From NCBI GenBank assembly GCA_037127315.1, contig JBBBDQ010001270.1, positions 4,179,501-4,243,500 on the forward strand: 64,000 bases of DNA. The letters are read 5' to 3'. A program made the translations under genes and the position numbers. Under the pieces are notes generated by a model. That model had not been told where the DNA came from and searched no databases. It worked only from the letters and a program-made list of their open reading frames with translations. The first letter of the stretch is position 1. Each line of letters starts with the position of its first letter. Shown one piece after another: positions 42,462 to 53,880 of the stretch. This DNA is from Ascarosepion bandense (lineage: Eukaryota > Mollusca > Cephalopoda > Sepiida > Sepiidae).

Positions 42462-42762
42462 ATATTCCGAACTTCGATTTTCCGGGTTTCTATATTCCAG
42501 GCATCGATTTTCCGGATTTCTATATTCCAAAATTCTATTTTCCGGACTTTTATTTTCCGAATTTCTATATTCCGAACTTCGATTTTCCGGATTTCTATAT
42601 TCCGGACATCGATTCTCCGGATTTCTATATTCCGGACATCGATTTTCCGTACTTCTATATGCCAAAATTCTATTTTCCGGACTTCTATTTTCCGGATTTC
42701 TATATTCCGGACTTCGATTCTTCGGACTTTGATTTTCCGGGCTTCGATTTTCCGTACGTGAA
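42462..42762. repeat. 15-bp minisatellite, about 20 units
   Basis: Alternating TTCCGGACTTCGATT and TTCCGGATTTCTATA type units, with point variation but a constant 15-bp register. Because the unit lacks stops, three frames stay open (plus 42434-42766 with FDFPDFYIPD, plus 42453-42761 with IFRTSIFRIS, minus 42432-42785 with NRSPEYRNPE). A repeat is the simpler explanation than a gene. Confidence 0.85.
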
Positions 42763-43204
42763 ATAAAGAAAAAAATTGAAATCAAGTAAACATTTTTACA
42801 ATTACACGAACTAAACCCATCCTAATTTTTCAATGTTTGATGAAAACGGTGATTAAACTGCACTGCTTCAATATGCAACGACATGATTTCAATTAATTCA
42901 TGTCGGTTTCCTCATTGTTTTTATACTAAGAAAATGAATTTGCCGTATATATTCGCGGATGGGTCGCACCAGTAGATAAGTCGCGCCATTAGTTTGGGAT
43001 TGTCAAAGTGGGTATTTGTAGTTGACTCGCAGATGGGTCGCACGATAATCTGTGGATTTACATGGCCCTTTTTTAGCGTAAATATAACTAATATTTGTTA
43101 AATATTTTCAAATAATTACCATTATTTTAAAACTTTGCACATATTAAAGCACGAAATCAGTGCGTCTTCATGCAGAAATAGTTATTAACGTTTATCAGGA
43201 CTGA
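42763..43204. other. Unassigned, with two GGATGGGTCGCAC-like motifs
   Basis: GCGGATGGGTCGCACC at 42954 and GCAGATGGGTCGCACG at 43030 resemble subterminal motifs of DNA transposons, but no ends are defined. Confidence 0.3.
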
Positions 43205-43586
43205 AACCCCCAAAATGCTTCTTCGTCATTATCACTATTAAATAGTCTTTGCATTTTTTCATTCAGTTTATTTTATTTCTCTCTTATGCTCGAGCCCAGG
43301 GTACTCGCTTGGACTACTGATACACCCAAGTCCACTTCAGATTCTCAAGTACAACTGTGTTACTCTGCTACGAAATCTTGGAATACGAGCCTACGCGGAG
43401 CGTAAAACAGCAGCAGCACCAAGTGAGAAAATATATTCAAATACGCATACTCGATACATGATATAGGACAAGGTTATAATTTCAGCTATAAACAGTACAA
43501 GGACTGGAAACGGGACGATTATGCAATTTTACTGTTGGCGTATGATACATCATACGCTAAAAGTGTGCCTCCTTCTACCGAGCACC

Positions 43587-43646
43587 CATAGCTCAGAGGT
43601 AGAATCGCCGACTGACGCCAATTCGGTCAGGTTTTAATCCTGGATT
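43587..43646 (+). ncRNA. tRNA-like segment upstream of hammerhead 1
   Basis: CATAGCTCAGAGGTAGAAT (A box at 43589-43600) and GGTTTTAATCC (B-box-like, 43630-43640) with tRNA-like spacing. It could be an internal Pol III promoter. The same segment recurs at 44549-44608, 48900-48960 and, more diverged, at 28645-28700. Confidence 0.6.
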
Positions 43647-43666
43647 AAAAGCAATCGGATGACTAA

Positions 43667-43710
43667 CCGTACTGATGAGCTGTGATACAGCGAAATAGAT
43701 CTGTCTGCGG
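43667..43710 (+). ncRNA. Hammerhead ribozyme 1 (type I)
   Basis: Stem I is CCGTA (43667-43671) with TGCGG (43706-43710). Core CTGATGA is 43672-43678. Stem II is GCTGT/ACAGC around GAT (43679-43691), then GAAA at 43692-43695. Short stem III has loop GATC, and the GTC cleavage motif ends at 43705. All catalytic-core positions match the hammerhead consensus. Hammerheads with very short stem III are known from Penelope-like elements and retrozymes. Confidence 0.85.
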
Positions 43711-43739
43711 ATGACTATATATATATATATATATATATA

Positions 43740-43780
<41 letters not shown>

Positions 43781-43783
<3 letters not shown>

Positions 43784-44052
43784 GTAGAAATAAATCAAAT
43801 TGCCCCATTAATGGAAAATGTCAGCAATCTTGCGTGGTTTATAAAGTTCAGGTTTATAAAAATGATAAAGACCCCCAACCTAAAACATATGTAGGTGTCA
43901 CGCAGGATTCGTTTAAAATTAGGTTTTACAACCATTTAAATACTTTTAAGCACCATACGTATAGTCGTAACACTTCTCTGGCGTCCTACGTGTGGAAAAT
44001 TAAAAATTCTACTAATATTGATCGTATTTTAAAATGGGAAATTTTAAAATGA
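43781..44052 (+). pseudogene. Penelope-like element GIY-YIG endonuclease, unit 1
   Basis: Frame open into the TA run. NCRNKSNCPINGKCQQSCVVY is the cysteine-rich lead-in typical of Penelope elements. Then VYKVQVY, TYVGVTQDSFKIRFYNHLNTF (YVG in place of YIG, Arg kept) and TSLASYVWKIKN. It ends at WEILK*. The RT is absent, so this is a domain fragment. Confidence 0.8.
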
Positions 44053-44628
44053 TGTTATTGCCAAGTGAATAATTGTAAATGAAAATAGAATGGCTCTTTT
44101 GTTAATACTGCACAATAACATGTGCATCAAATGAATTTATAAATATCTAATAATTACCTATACTGCAACCCCCAAAATGCTTCTTCGTCATTATCACTAT
44201 TAAATAGTCTTTGCATTTTTTCATTCAGTTTATTTTATTTCTCTCTTATGCTCGAGCCCAGGGTACTCGCTTGGACTACTGATACACCCAAGTCCACTTC
44301 AGATTCTCAAGTACAACTGTGTTACTCTGCTACGAAATCTTGGAATACGAGCCTACGCGGAGCGTAAAACAGCAGCAGCACCAAGTGAGAAAATATATTC
44401 AAATACGCATACTCGATACATGATATAGGACAAGGTTATAATTTCAGCTATAAACAGTACAAGGACTGGAAACGGGACGATTATGCAATTTTACTGTTGG
44501 CGTATGATACATCATACGCTAAAAGTGTGCCTCCTTCTACCGAGCACCCATAGCTCAGAGGTAGAATCGCCGACTGACGCCAATTCGGTCAGGTTTTAAT
44601 CCTGGATTAAAAGCAATCGGATGACTAA

Positions 44629-44672
44629 CCGTACTGATGAGCTGTGATACAGCGAAATAGATCTGTCTGCGG
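44629..44672 (+). ncRNA. Hammerhead ribozyme 2 (type I)
   Basis: Identical to hammerhead 1, shifted by 962 bp: CTGATGA at 44634-44640, cleavage predicted after 44667. Confidence 0.85.
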
Positions 44673-44674
44673 AT

Positions 44675-44742
<68 letters not shown>

Positions 44743-44745
<3 letters not shown>

Positions 44746-45014
44746 GTAGAAATAAATCAAATTGCCCCATTAATGGAAAATGTCAGCAATCTTGCGTGGT
44801 TTATAAAGTTCAGGTTTATAAAAATGATAAAGACCCCCAACCTAAAACATATGTAGGTGTCACGCAGGATTCGTTTAAAATTAGGTTTTACAACCATTTA
44901 AATACTTTTAAGCACCATACGTATAGTCGTAACACTTCTCTGGCGTCCTACGTGTGGAAAATTAAAAATTCTACTAATATTGATCGTATTTTAAAATGGG
45001 AAATTTTAAAATGA
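44743..45014 (+). pseudogene. Penelope-like element GIY-YIG endonuclease, unit 2
   Basis: Same protein fragment as unit 1, same residues throughout the 90-residue domain. Confidence 0.8.
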
Positions 45015-45017
45015 TGT

Positions 45018-45470
45018 TATTGCCAAGTGAATAATTGTAAATGAAAATAGAATGGCTCTTTTGTTAATACTGCACAATAACATGTGCATCAAATGAATTT
45101 ATAAATATCTAATAATTACCTATACTGCAATTTCATCAATGAAAGAATGAAGAAAATTTAGGGTGATTCGGACGAGTTTATCTTTGCTTCGTTGCCTTGT
45201 AAAATTTTGCAAAGTATTAATAACAAAAGAAGCATTGTATTTTCATTTAGAATTATCCACTTTTTTTTTTTAATCTTTTCACCCCGGGCAAGGCGTAAAT
45301 GCCACTGATGTGCGGGGGGGGGGGCTACATAACTGAAAGAAAATTAATTAGAGGAGGGAGAAGAGGATTACAAACCAATTCTTGGCAATAGATAGTAAAA
45401 ATAGTATGAAATTCACAACTCCTTTTAAAAAACGAGGGGTGGCCTAATAATTATGGCGGCCGGTAATGTG
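45018..45470. mobile_element. Tc1-type MITE lacking its left end, with LINE tail insertion
   Basis: Starts inside the MITE (ATTGCCAAGTGAATAATTG) and runs to GGTGGCCTAATAATTATGGC and GGTAATGTG. At about 45259-45388 an inverted LINE tail (poly(T), ATCTTTTCACCCCGGGCAAG, GTGCGGGGGGGGGGCTACAT) is inserted. The unit 1 partner at 44056-44168 has only the left part. Confidence 0.75.
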
Positions 45471-45484
45471 TGTATATATATATA

Positions 45485-45519
<35 letters not shown>

Positions 45520-45547
45520 TATCGAGGCAGCAGATAAATTCCTAAAC

Positions 45548-45584
<37 letters not shown>

Positions 45585-45585
45585 A
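45471..45585. repeat. TA and CA arrays
   Basis: TA runs at 45475-45514 and 45549-45570, CA at 45571-45584. Confidence 0.9.
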
Positions 45586-45825
45586 TACCGACCATAATTA
45601 TTAGGCCACCTCAGTGTCTTCATACTATTTCTCAGTATTTATTGCCAAGTGTATAATTGTAAATGAAAATAGAATGGTCCTTTTGTTAATACTGCACAAT
45701 AACATGTGCATCAAATGAATTTATAAATATTTAATAATCTCCTATGTTGCAGTTTCATCAATGAAAGAATGAAGAAAATTTAGGGTGATTCGGACGAGTT
45801 CATCTTGCCTTGTAAACTTTTGCAA

Positions 45826-45870
<45 letters not shown>

Positions 45871-45989
45871 GAACCATTCCATTTTCATTTGGACTTATCC
45901 ACTTGGCAATAAATACTAAAAAAAATAGTCCGAAATACATCATTTCTTTTAAAAAACTGGGGTGGCCTAATAATTATGGCCGGTTGTGT
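45586..45989. mobile_element. Tc1-type MITE with internal TAA array
   Basis: ATACCGACCATAATTATTAG to GGCCTAATAATTATGGCCGG, with (TAA)n at 45826-45869. Complete at both ends. Confidence 0.8.
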
Positions 45990-46204
45990 ACATTTACAGT
46001 AAATGTTAATATTGGTAAATTTAACATAAATTAGTTTATTTTCTACTATCGCAAAGTAATTTTAATAACTGTATTTGTCATTTTACCTTACAAAATCATT
46101 TTATTTGATAATGTCTTAAATCAAATCACATTCAAAAATAAAAGTGTCCGTCATGCACTCTAAAAATCGACAAATTGTAAACATCTATATTTACAAGTAC
46201 GTAC
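45990..46204. other. Unassigned AT-rich sequence
   Basis: Nothing recognised. Confidence 0.4.
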
Positions 46205-46833
46205 ATACAGGTGGGGGGATACTAAAATCAAACAGGTACAAAAATTTAAATACCTGGGAAGTGTTTAAACAGAAGACGGAAAGTGCGACACAGAGATCCG
46301 AAGGCGAATTGGCAGGACGAAGGACGCGTTCCAGACGCTGAGTAAAGTATTAAGAGACAGGAAAATTTCACTCGAAACAAAAAAGAGAGTACTGGATTGC
46401 CATGTGATGCTAGTTCTTCAATATGGCAGTTAATGGTGGACAGTATCATCGAAGATGAAGGAAAAACTGGAAGTAACTGAAATATGGTTCTACAGAAGGA
46501 TGCTGGGGATATCATGGGTCCAGCATGTGAGCAATGATGAGTTTTTAGAAAGGGTAGAAACGAAAAGAAAATTAATACATCAGGAAACGACAACTAAAGT
46601 TCCTGGGACATGCAATGAGGAAGGAGGACTTGGAGAACCTGATACTAACAAGCCAGATAGAGGGAAGGAGAGACGGGGGAAAACAGCGTGTAACTTACTT
46701 GACTGTCCTTAGCAGGTGGATGGCAAAACTAGGGTTGCGTGGTCTAACAGGAAAAAGCGTGCTATAAGCCACCAGGGATAGGGAGACGTGGAAGGACATG
46801 ATCGCCTACGTCCTGAAAGGACAAGGCACATAA
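46205..46833 (+). pseudogene. RTE-type LINE, C-terminal region to 3' end
   Basis: QKFKYLGSV at the start, then TEDGKCDTEIRRRIGRTKDAF, RRMLGISWVQHVSNDEFLERV and the 3' end GGACAAGGCACATA. Several frameshifts, and the GAA tail is lost. Confidence 0.8.
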
Positions 46834-47612
46834 AACAAGACATGCAGGTATTCGTGAATTTGGATTACATTTTTTCTGTACTATATTATAAACTAAAATT
46901 TCCTTGTTTGTTAAGCTTAAAATAGATTCTTGACCATGTATTATTAAAATGGATTTATTAATAAAATGCAGAGCTGGGAATTTTTTTTTTTTAATATTGA
47001 CAAGTAAATTCAGAGACAAATAAATTTAACTTAGGTCGCCTCTACTGGAACAAATTACCGATTGCATAACAGTGCAATTGTCTCACTCAGTAAGTTTTGT
47101 ACCTTGAATGAATCTTGGGTCTTGTATTGGGTGGACTAACAGTAAAAATATATATCTACATTAATTCAGGAATTAGCGATTGAAAAACTCAAGGTTACCC
47201 AGAAACAAACATACTTTTTATAAAAAATGAACTGGACAAACCTTGAACAAAAACACTGGAAAAATAAATAAATGTCTTCTATTTTTTTTTTTTTCAGAAA
47301 AAAATTACCTTTTTTTTCTCTCTTTTTGTTTTTTGATTTTTTTGTTTCAGTTATCCGAAATTTTCAATTATCCAAACGTATTTTTTCAGGTCCTATCTTA
47401 AGATGTCCGGATAATCGAGGGAAAATTGTAAAATTCGAATTTGACACTATTTCTAATCTGAAGTAAAGTGCAGCGGGATTGAAAACTGTCGTAACGACGC
47501 AGTAGGTGCAAGCATGTGCAGAGAATCTTCTGCGAAGTTGTAAAAAAAAGCTATTGTGCTCCATAACAAAGAACCTTCCGGAACAGTTTTGTTTACCTTA
47601 GTGCCCTGTTGT
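46834..47612. other. Unassigned, possible pogo-type relic at 47350-47430
   Basis: TTATCCGAAATTTTCAATTA and GATGTCCGGATAATCGAGG look like the end sequence of a pogo/Tigger-type DNA element, but I cannot define both ends. The rest is unrecognised. Confidence 0.35.
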
Positions 47613-47932
47613 ATATCAGTTAAGTGCCATACGTAATACACGCTTTGGACGATCATGTCTTGAAAAAGACATGACTGTTTGGACAGAAGATTATTCCGCA
47701 GTAGGGTGCCCTTGCTTTCTGCGATTTCGGTTAACTGGTTGCCAGCCAAGGCTATAGAAGCCAATCTTTCCTATTATTTTACCCATAACTGGAGGGAAGA
47801 GACGTATTAATTCCTTTTCCAAGGGTATTTGATCGTAAGTGAATGCAAGGAATTCAACTGGAATTTGAACTCGGCTCCCCGATTTGTCATTCCGAGTCGA
47901 TATCCACTGCACCACAACGTACTTCCGCTTAA
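47613..47932 (-). mobile_element. tRNA-derived SINE
   Basis: Tail complement CAGTTAAGTGCCATACGTAA, CTTGCTTTCTGCG, CCCATAACTGGAGGGAAGAG and tRNA head complement CCACTGCACCACAACG. Full length. Confidence 0.85.
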
Positions 47933-47977
47933 TAATAGGGTGTGCAGATAGTGTAATGGAAAGCGACTCAGAATGAG

Positions 47978-48238
47978 AAAGTATAACATCAATGATGACT
48001 TGAAAGCAAGGATTATGGCAGCATTCACCAGCTTAAACAAGAAGAATGTCCAGAAGTGTTGCAAGAGATTCCAAAGTCTTCTGGCGGTTGTAGTTGGAGC
48101 TAATGACGATTGCATTGAATAAATTTACTCTTTGTATTTCAAGAAATTGTATGAATTTGGTTAATATAACTATCAAAATGAGATATCAGTTTTATTTTCA
48201 TTTTTGCATTATTTAGACGACAATTCATTCATCGCACC

Positions 48239-48240
<2 letters not shown>
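47978..48240 (+). pseudogene. mariner relic, C-terminus and 3' end
   Basis: NDDLKARIMAAFTSLNKKNV followed by CCKRFQSLLAVVVGANDDC and a stop, the last helices of a mariner transposase. The following 3' UTR matches that after the relic at 1918-2035 (ATCATTCATCGCACC-like end). Confidence 0.75.

Positions 48241-48241
<1 letters not shown>

Positions 48242-48306
<65 letters not shown>
48242..48306. repeat. (TG)n microsatellite
   Basis: About 32 TG units. The HTHTHT frames on the minus strand are artefacts of it. Confidence 0.95.
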
Positions 48307-48889
<583 letters not shown>

Positions 48890-49025
48890 TCCGAGAGCCC
48901 ATAGCTCAGAGGTAGAATTGCTGACTGACATCAATTCGGTCGGGTTTCAATCCTGGGTTAAAAGCAATCAGGTGTCTAACCGTACTGATGAGCTGTGATA
49001 CAGCAAAATAGATCTGTCTGCGGAT

Positions 49026-49028
<3 letters not shown>
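48890..49028 (+). ncRNA. tRNA-like segment plus mutated hammerhead ribozyme
   Basis: A box TAGCTCAGAGGT at 48902-48913, B-box-like GGTTTCAATCC at 48943-48953. Hammerhead at 48981-49024: stems I, II and III as in copy 1 and CTGATGA intact, but GAAA has become AAAA (G12 to A at 49006). G12 is the proposed general base, so cleavage is expected to be lost. A TA array follows, as in the other copies. Confidence 0.75.
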
Positions 49029-49073
<45 letters not shown>

Positions 49074-49224
49074 TCATATTTATCTATGGTTCTGTTCATA
49101 TCTCTGTATCTATTTTTCTCTTCATATTTATCTATCTATCTATCAATCTATCTATGTTCGTATCTATCCCAGTCTGTTCATATCCATCTATCTATAATAT
49201 AACTCGCCGGAATATAACAGGTAA
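49029..49224. repeat. TA and TCTA arrays
   Basis: TA at 49029-49062 followed by degenerate TCTA/TATC repeats. Confidence 0.8.
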
Positions 49225-50250
49225 CAATCTTTGTTCGCCGATGACACCACAGTTTACTCTCGCCTCCCACAAAAATCTGGTGTAAGCGTCAAAGCTAACC
49301 TCGCAGCCGAGATTGAAAAAGACCTCCAATCCATATTGGACTGGGGTAAGAAATGGAAAGTAAATTTTAATGCTTCTAAAATGAAGCTACTCTCAATTAA
49401 CCATCATCGACAATCTCACCTACTTCCCATTAGCATGGACCAGGCTTGCCTCCCAGAGAGTAAAACACTACGCCTCCTTGGTCTCACACTTTCAGCGGAC
49501 CTCAAATGGAATGACTATATCGAATCCATTGCTAAATCCGCTGCTATGAAAGTCGGTTCTCTGTGTAGGGCCCGGAAGATTTTTTCCGTCTAAATCTATC
49601 CTGCACATTTATAAATCTACCATCCGCCCGTGCATTGAATACTGCTGCCATATCTGGTCGGGTGCGCCTGTTGTTCTCCTCGGGCTTCTCGATAAGGTTC
49701 AGAGGAGGGTCTGTAATGTGATAGATACCGACTTGGCAGACCGCCTGGAGTCTCTCTCCCACCGGCGCGACGTGGCTTCCCTGTGTCTCTTCTATAAATA
49801 CTTTCACGGCTTCTGCTCCGATGAACTTAGATCACTGGTGCCCCCTAAATACGAATTTGAACGAGATACTAGATTAGCAACTAGATCCCAACCTTTTACA
49901 GTGAAACTGATAAAATTCAGCCGTAACTTCTACTCCAACAGTTTCTTTTTTTGCACTTCCCGACTGTGGAATTCTCTTCCACATGACTGCTTCCACGACG
50001 GCTACAATCTCCAGGAGTTTAAATGTAAGGTCAATAGACACCTCCTAACACACTAACCTGCTCCCATTCTATCAAACACTCTTCCCATCTGCCCAACCCT
50101 CATCCTCGCTATCCTTACTCATCTGTCACCTTCCTCCTGACATTCCCTATGTCTAACCACTCCTTCTCTTTACCTTCCCCTATGTAGCCCCATGCGCAAT
50201 AGTGGCAGTGGAATGCCTTGCTTGGGGTGAGATGATTAAAAAAAAAAATC
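49225..50250 (+). pseudogene. jockey/CR1/L2-type LINE, 5'-truncated, frameshifted
   Basis: Begins at the RT active site (FADDTTVYSRL), then ILDWGKKWKVNFNASKMKLL and LRLLGLTLSADLKWNDYIES. A one-base change in a T run near 49580 shifts the frame. The rest (SILHIYKSTIRPCIEYCCHI, ASLCLFYKYFHGFCSDELRS, RLWNSLPHDCF) continues to the stop at 50056. 3' tail TATGTAGCCCCATGCGCAAT and GAGATGATT plus poly(A). It is a diverged subfamily of the 36 kb LINE. Confidence 0.85.
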
Positions 50251-50606
50251 TCAAAAGATATCATTTACTACGAAAAAATTCAAAGCGTATAATCTAATTA
50301 TTACTAATATTTCAGTACGTCAAAAATACATTCAATGTATAAAATAATGTTCGTCATGAATTCTCATGTCTTTTTGTGGGTTGTTTACTCCAATAATAAT
50401 GACCCATAAAGGACATTCAATTCATATATTGATCATACACTCACCACACTCTCTCGTAAGTTGATATCTTACTTGTCAAAACTTAATGCAATGTGTGCAA
50501 TGCATCGATCAGTATATCACAAACAACCAAAATATCGATCAGCATATCACAAACAATCAAAATATTATTAACGTAAGACAAATTTTAATCGATAATACTA
50601 AAATGT
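50251..50606. other. Unassigned AT-rich sequence
   Basis: Short direct repeats of CGATCAGTATATCACAAACA type at 50506-50560. No gene. Confidence 0.4.
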
Positions 50607-51345
50607 TTTTTTTTGTTTTTTTTTTTAATCATTTCACCCCGAGCAAGGCGGAAACGCCACTGATGTGCAGGGGGCTACATAAATGTAAAAAGATTAATTA
50701 GAAAAGAGTGAGGAGTACAAACTAGTTAGAAAGGAACAATAGAAAGCAGGTGCGATGACAGATACATAGGTGGAGAGAAAGGGAAGGTTATACAGGGGTG
50801 GGGAGAGAGCTAGAGTCCAGTGGTTAGTAGATGAGTATTGACTTTGCATTTAAATTTCTGGAGGTTGTAGCCGTCAGGAAAGCAAGAATACGGAAGCGAG
50901 TTCCACAGGCGGGAAGTGCGAGAGAAGAAGCTGCAGGAGTAGAATTGTCGTCTGCATTTGGCTAACCTGACTGTGAATGGGTGGGACCCAGTTGCCAGTC
51001 TGGTTGCACGAGTAAACACCTATTGAGGAGGCATCAGTGACTTAAGCTCGTCCGAGCAGAAGCCATGAAAGTATTTATAGAACAGACAAAGGGAGGCCAC
51101 ATTTCGACGATGGGGAAGTGGCTGCAGTCGAGTCGCCAGATCAGTACCTATCACATTACAGACTCTCCTTTGGAGCTTGTCAAGAACACTGAGGAGAACA
51201 GCAGGGGTGCCTGACCATAAATGGCAGCAGTACTCCATGCACGGACGGATGGTTGACTTGTATATATGCAGGATGGATTCAGGTGGAAAAAACATCCTGG
51301 ATCGACATAGTGACCCAATCTTCTTAGCAGTAGATTTTGCTATGT
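50607..51345 (-). pseudogene. jockey/CR1/L2-type LINE, recent 5'-truncated copy
   Basis: Nearly identical to 36270-37015 of the main LINE. Frame 51343-51023 (KSTAKKIGSLCRSRMFFPPE to KSLMPPQ) meets one in-frame TAG, then continues to HLLTTGL at 50810. Poly(A) is at the left end. The close similarity suggests that the family moved recently. Confidence 0.85.
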
Positions 51346-51589
51346 ACAGAATTTGTTGTATAGAAAGACTCAGAATTCCAGTGCTCATTTTAATGCAAAA
51401 GAAACAACCAACATTAAATAGCTTTCCCACAGTACATCGTTACATTGAAACGTGTATATAAAAAAAGGGGGCGTGTAATATATTCGTTACATAACTTTCT
51501 GTTTAACTGTTGTAAACAGTGTTCTTTTGAATTGATTCCGACACTAACTTAAGTAAATCTACAACTGCCAGAATTTAGTCAAGTAAATA
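51346..51589. other. Unassigned sequence
   Basis: Nothing recognised. Confidence 0.4.
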
Positions 51590-52248
51590 CAGGTGAGGGA
51601 CTCTAAAGTCAAGCAGGTACAAAAATTTAAATACCTGAGAAGTGTTATAACAGAAGACGTAAAATGCGACACAGACATCCGAAAGCGAATTGGCATGGCG
51701 AAGGAAGTATTCCAGAAGTTGAGTAAAGTATTAAAAAACAGGACATTTTCGCTAGAAACTAGGAAGAGAGTACTAGATTGATGTGTGCTGTTCGTTCTTC
51801 TATATGGCAGTGAATGCTGGACAATATCTTCGTAGATGAAGGAAAAATTGAAGCAATTGAAATGTAGTTCTACAGGAGAATGCTGCGAATATCATGGATT
51901 GAGCATGTGAGCAATGATGAGGTTTTGGAAATGACGGAAACGAAAAGGAAATTAATACTGAGCATCAGGAAGAGACAGCTGAAGTTCCTGGGACATGTAA
52001 TAAGGAAAGAGGGCTTGGAGAACCTGATACTAACAGGCCAGATAGATGGAAAAAGAGACAGGGGAAAGCAGCGGATAACATATTTGAAGGACCTAATCAG
52101 GTGGATGACGGAACGAGGATTGCATGGTGTAACAGGAGAAGGCGTGCTCAGAGCCACCAGGGATAGGGAAACGTGGAAAGTCATGATTGCCTACGTCCTG
52201 AAAGGACAGGGCACAAGAAGAAGAAGAAGAAGAAGAAGAAGAAGAAAT
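51590..52248 (+). pseudogene. RTE-type LINE, C-terminal region to 3' end
   Basis: VKQVQKFKYLRSVITEDVKC, RIGMAKEVFQKLSKVL, a stop, then the 133-residue frame from 51880 (RISWIEHVSNDEVLEMTETK, RQLKFLGHVIRKEGLENLIL, VLKGQGT). Ends in nine GAA units. Confidence 0.85.
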
Positions 52249-53427
52249 CTTGTTTACCATACGGATAACACCTGTTCTTGACAATGACTGTGATAATTGA
52301 AAGTATTTGAGTATAACAAAAAAACATGAATTATTGGACAGTATATTTAGAACTTCAGCCCTTATGCGCAACACCTCATTCGGAAATTAGAAGTGCAAGT
52401 GTCGTTCTGTGTCGTCACCAGCTTTATCATCTCAGACCCCAACGTCACCTAATAGACGATAACAACAAAAGACGGTTTCTTTTTCTCATTAGTTTCATTA
52501 TACGAGTGGTAACATCGATGCTAGAAGGCAACGAAAGGATTAATTTCAAGGAAAATCATGCCGTACATTGACCTAACGTACCTCGGCGTGCGGTCTTAGC
52601 CTTTCTGCGGAACCTGGATCTGGGAAGCGTATCGATCCATGCAGTCCTTTGCCAACTCCGCGCTGTTTTTGTCTTATATCCAAAACTTCGATAAGGGAGC
52701 CCATCACTATCAGAATACCACGCCCAATCGCTGATCATTCTGGTCCTTCCTCTTCATTCTGTAACACGAGAGAGGAGGCTACTGAGACTTAATATAAATA
52801 GTTTCGAAGTCTAAACAGTCTTCCATCTATAAGCAGACTGAAATGGAGGTGGGTTTAAATTTAACTTGTCTATGGTTTACACTTCTGGTTATCTGGTTCT
52901 AAATGTTTTCGCCATTTTTTTTTTAGTAGATGTGCACATATTTATATTCCTTTATATTTTTGAGGTCCTGGGTATGAATGTAAACTGCATCCAGCAGCGA
53001 GGCCTCTGACTGGGAGGTTGTGAAGAGCATAGAACCATTTCTTAATTGCTGTTGTTTCCTGGTCCACCCTAACCCGGAGTAGTAACACCTATAAGGGTCA
53101 CAGCTATGGGCAAATAGTTTACCTCCAAACATAAAAAAGACTTTTATAGAAAAATATACATTGTTGAAGGAAAAATATTACCAACAATACATTTTTGAAG
53201 GAAAAAAATTATTACCATAAATAAATTTTTGAATACAAAACTAGAAGTCATCTTCAGTTTTCTAAAATAAAAATTAAAATTTTTTTTTATAAAAATCTGA
53301 CTAAATCAACCTTCTCAGTATAACCGAACATTTAAAAAATACCTTAAAACCCTTCCTTTATAGCATTAAATAACCCACAGAGTTTGATATGCCATTAAAC
53401 AAAACTCAAACTCTATATTTCTGAGAT
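52249..53427. other. Unassigned sequence
   Basis: 52560-52780 and 52970-53110 are GC-richer and hold short minus-strand frames (52556-52738 and 52923-53132), which I do not recognise. The rest is AT-rich. Confidence 0.35.
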
Positions 53428-53880
53428 GTACTTATTTACATTATTTACATTGTTCAGACTGTTGTACTCATCTTTGTCGCCATATTTACGACGTTTCGAC
53501 CTTTGTACGTTGGAATTTTGAACTGAACTCTTTTTCTCGCTCAATGAGTAGATTATTCTCGTTCTGTGAGTCATGCCACTTCCGGATGTCTTAGTTGTCT
53601 CCATTTAACTCAACTTTCTAAGTTTTTCTTTTTTTTTATAGCCAGGTATTGAATCCATAACTCTTCGAATCAAGACACTGGATCCAACTAACGCTTTATT
53701 TCCTGGACCATATATCTTTCAGAACAATTTACCTCTTTGATCGAAATAAAAACTCCAGTTCAAAATTCTAATCACCTGAAGGAAGTCGGAGCATACAATG
53801 GCCGAAACGTAGTGAATATGGCAACAAAGATTAGGGCAAAAGTCCGCACAATGTAAAAAATGTAAATAACATACTTATTT
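53428..53880. mobile_element. Foldback element, second copy
   Basis: Left arm (CATCTTTGTCGCCATATTTA, CGACGTTTCGACC) and inverted right arm (GGCCGAAACGTAGTGAATAT, GGCAACAAAGATTAGGGC) match the element at 1510-1917. A possible 9-bp duplication TACTTATTT lies at 53429-53437 and 53872-53880. Non-coding centre. Confidence 0.65.

Larger units (their letters stand above)
43205..45130 (+). repeat. 962-bp tandem duplication
   Basis: Units 43207-44168 and 44169-45130 are virtually identical. They differ by 4 bp in each of two TA runs, which cancel out. Each holds a tRNA-like segment, a hammerhead ribozyme, TA arrays, a Penelope endonuclease fragment and a piece of Tc1-type MITE. The join is at CTGCAA/CCCCCAAAATGC. 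Confidence 0.9.

Noticed and set aside
42432..42785. NRSPE-repeat protein gene
   Set aside because: Three frames are equally open, as expected for a stop-free 15-bp unit; kept only as a finding.
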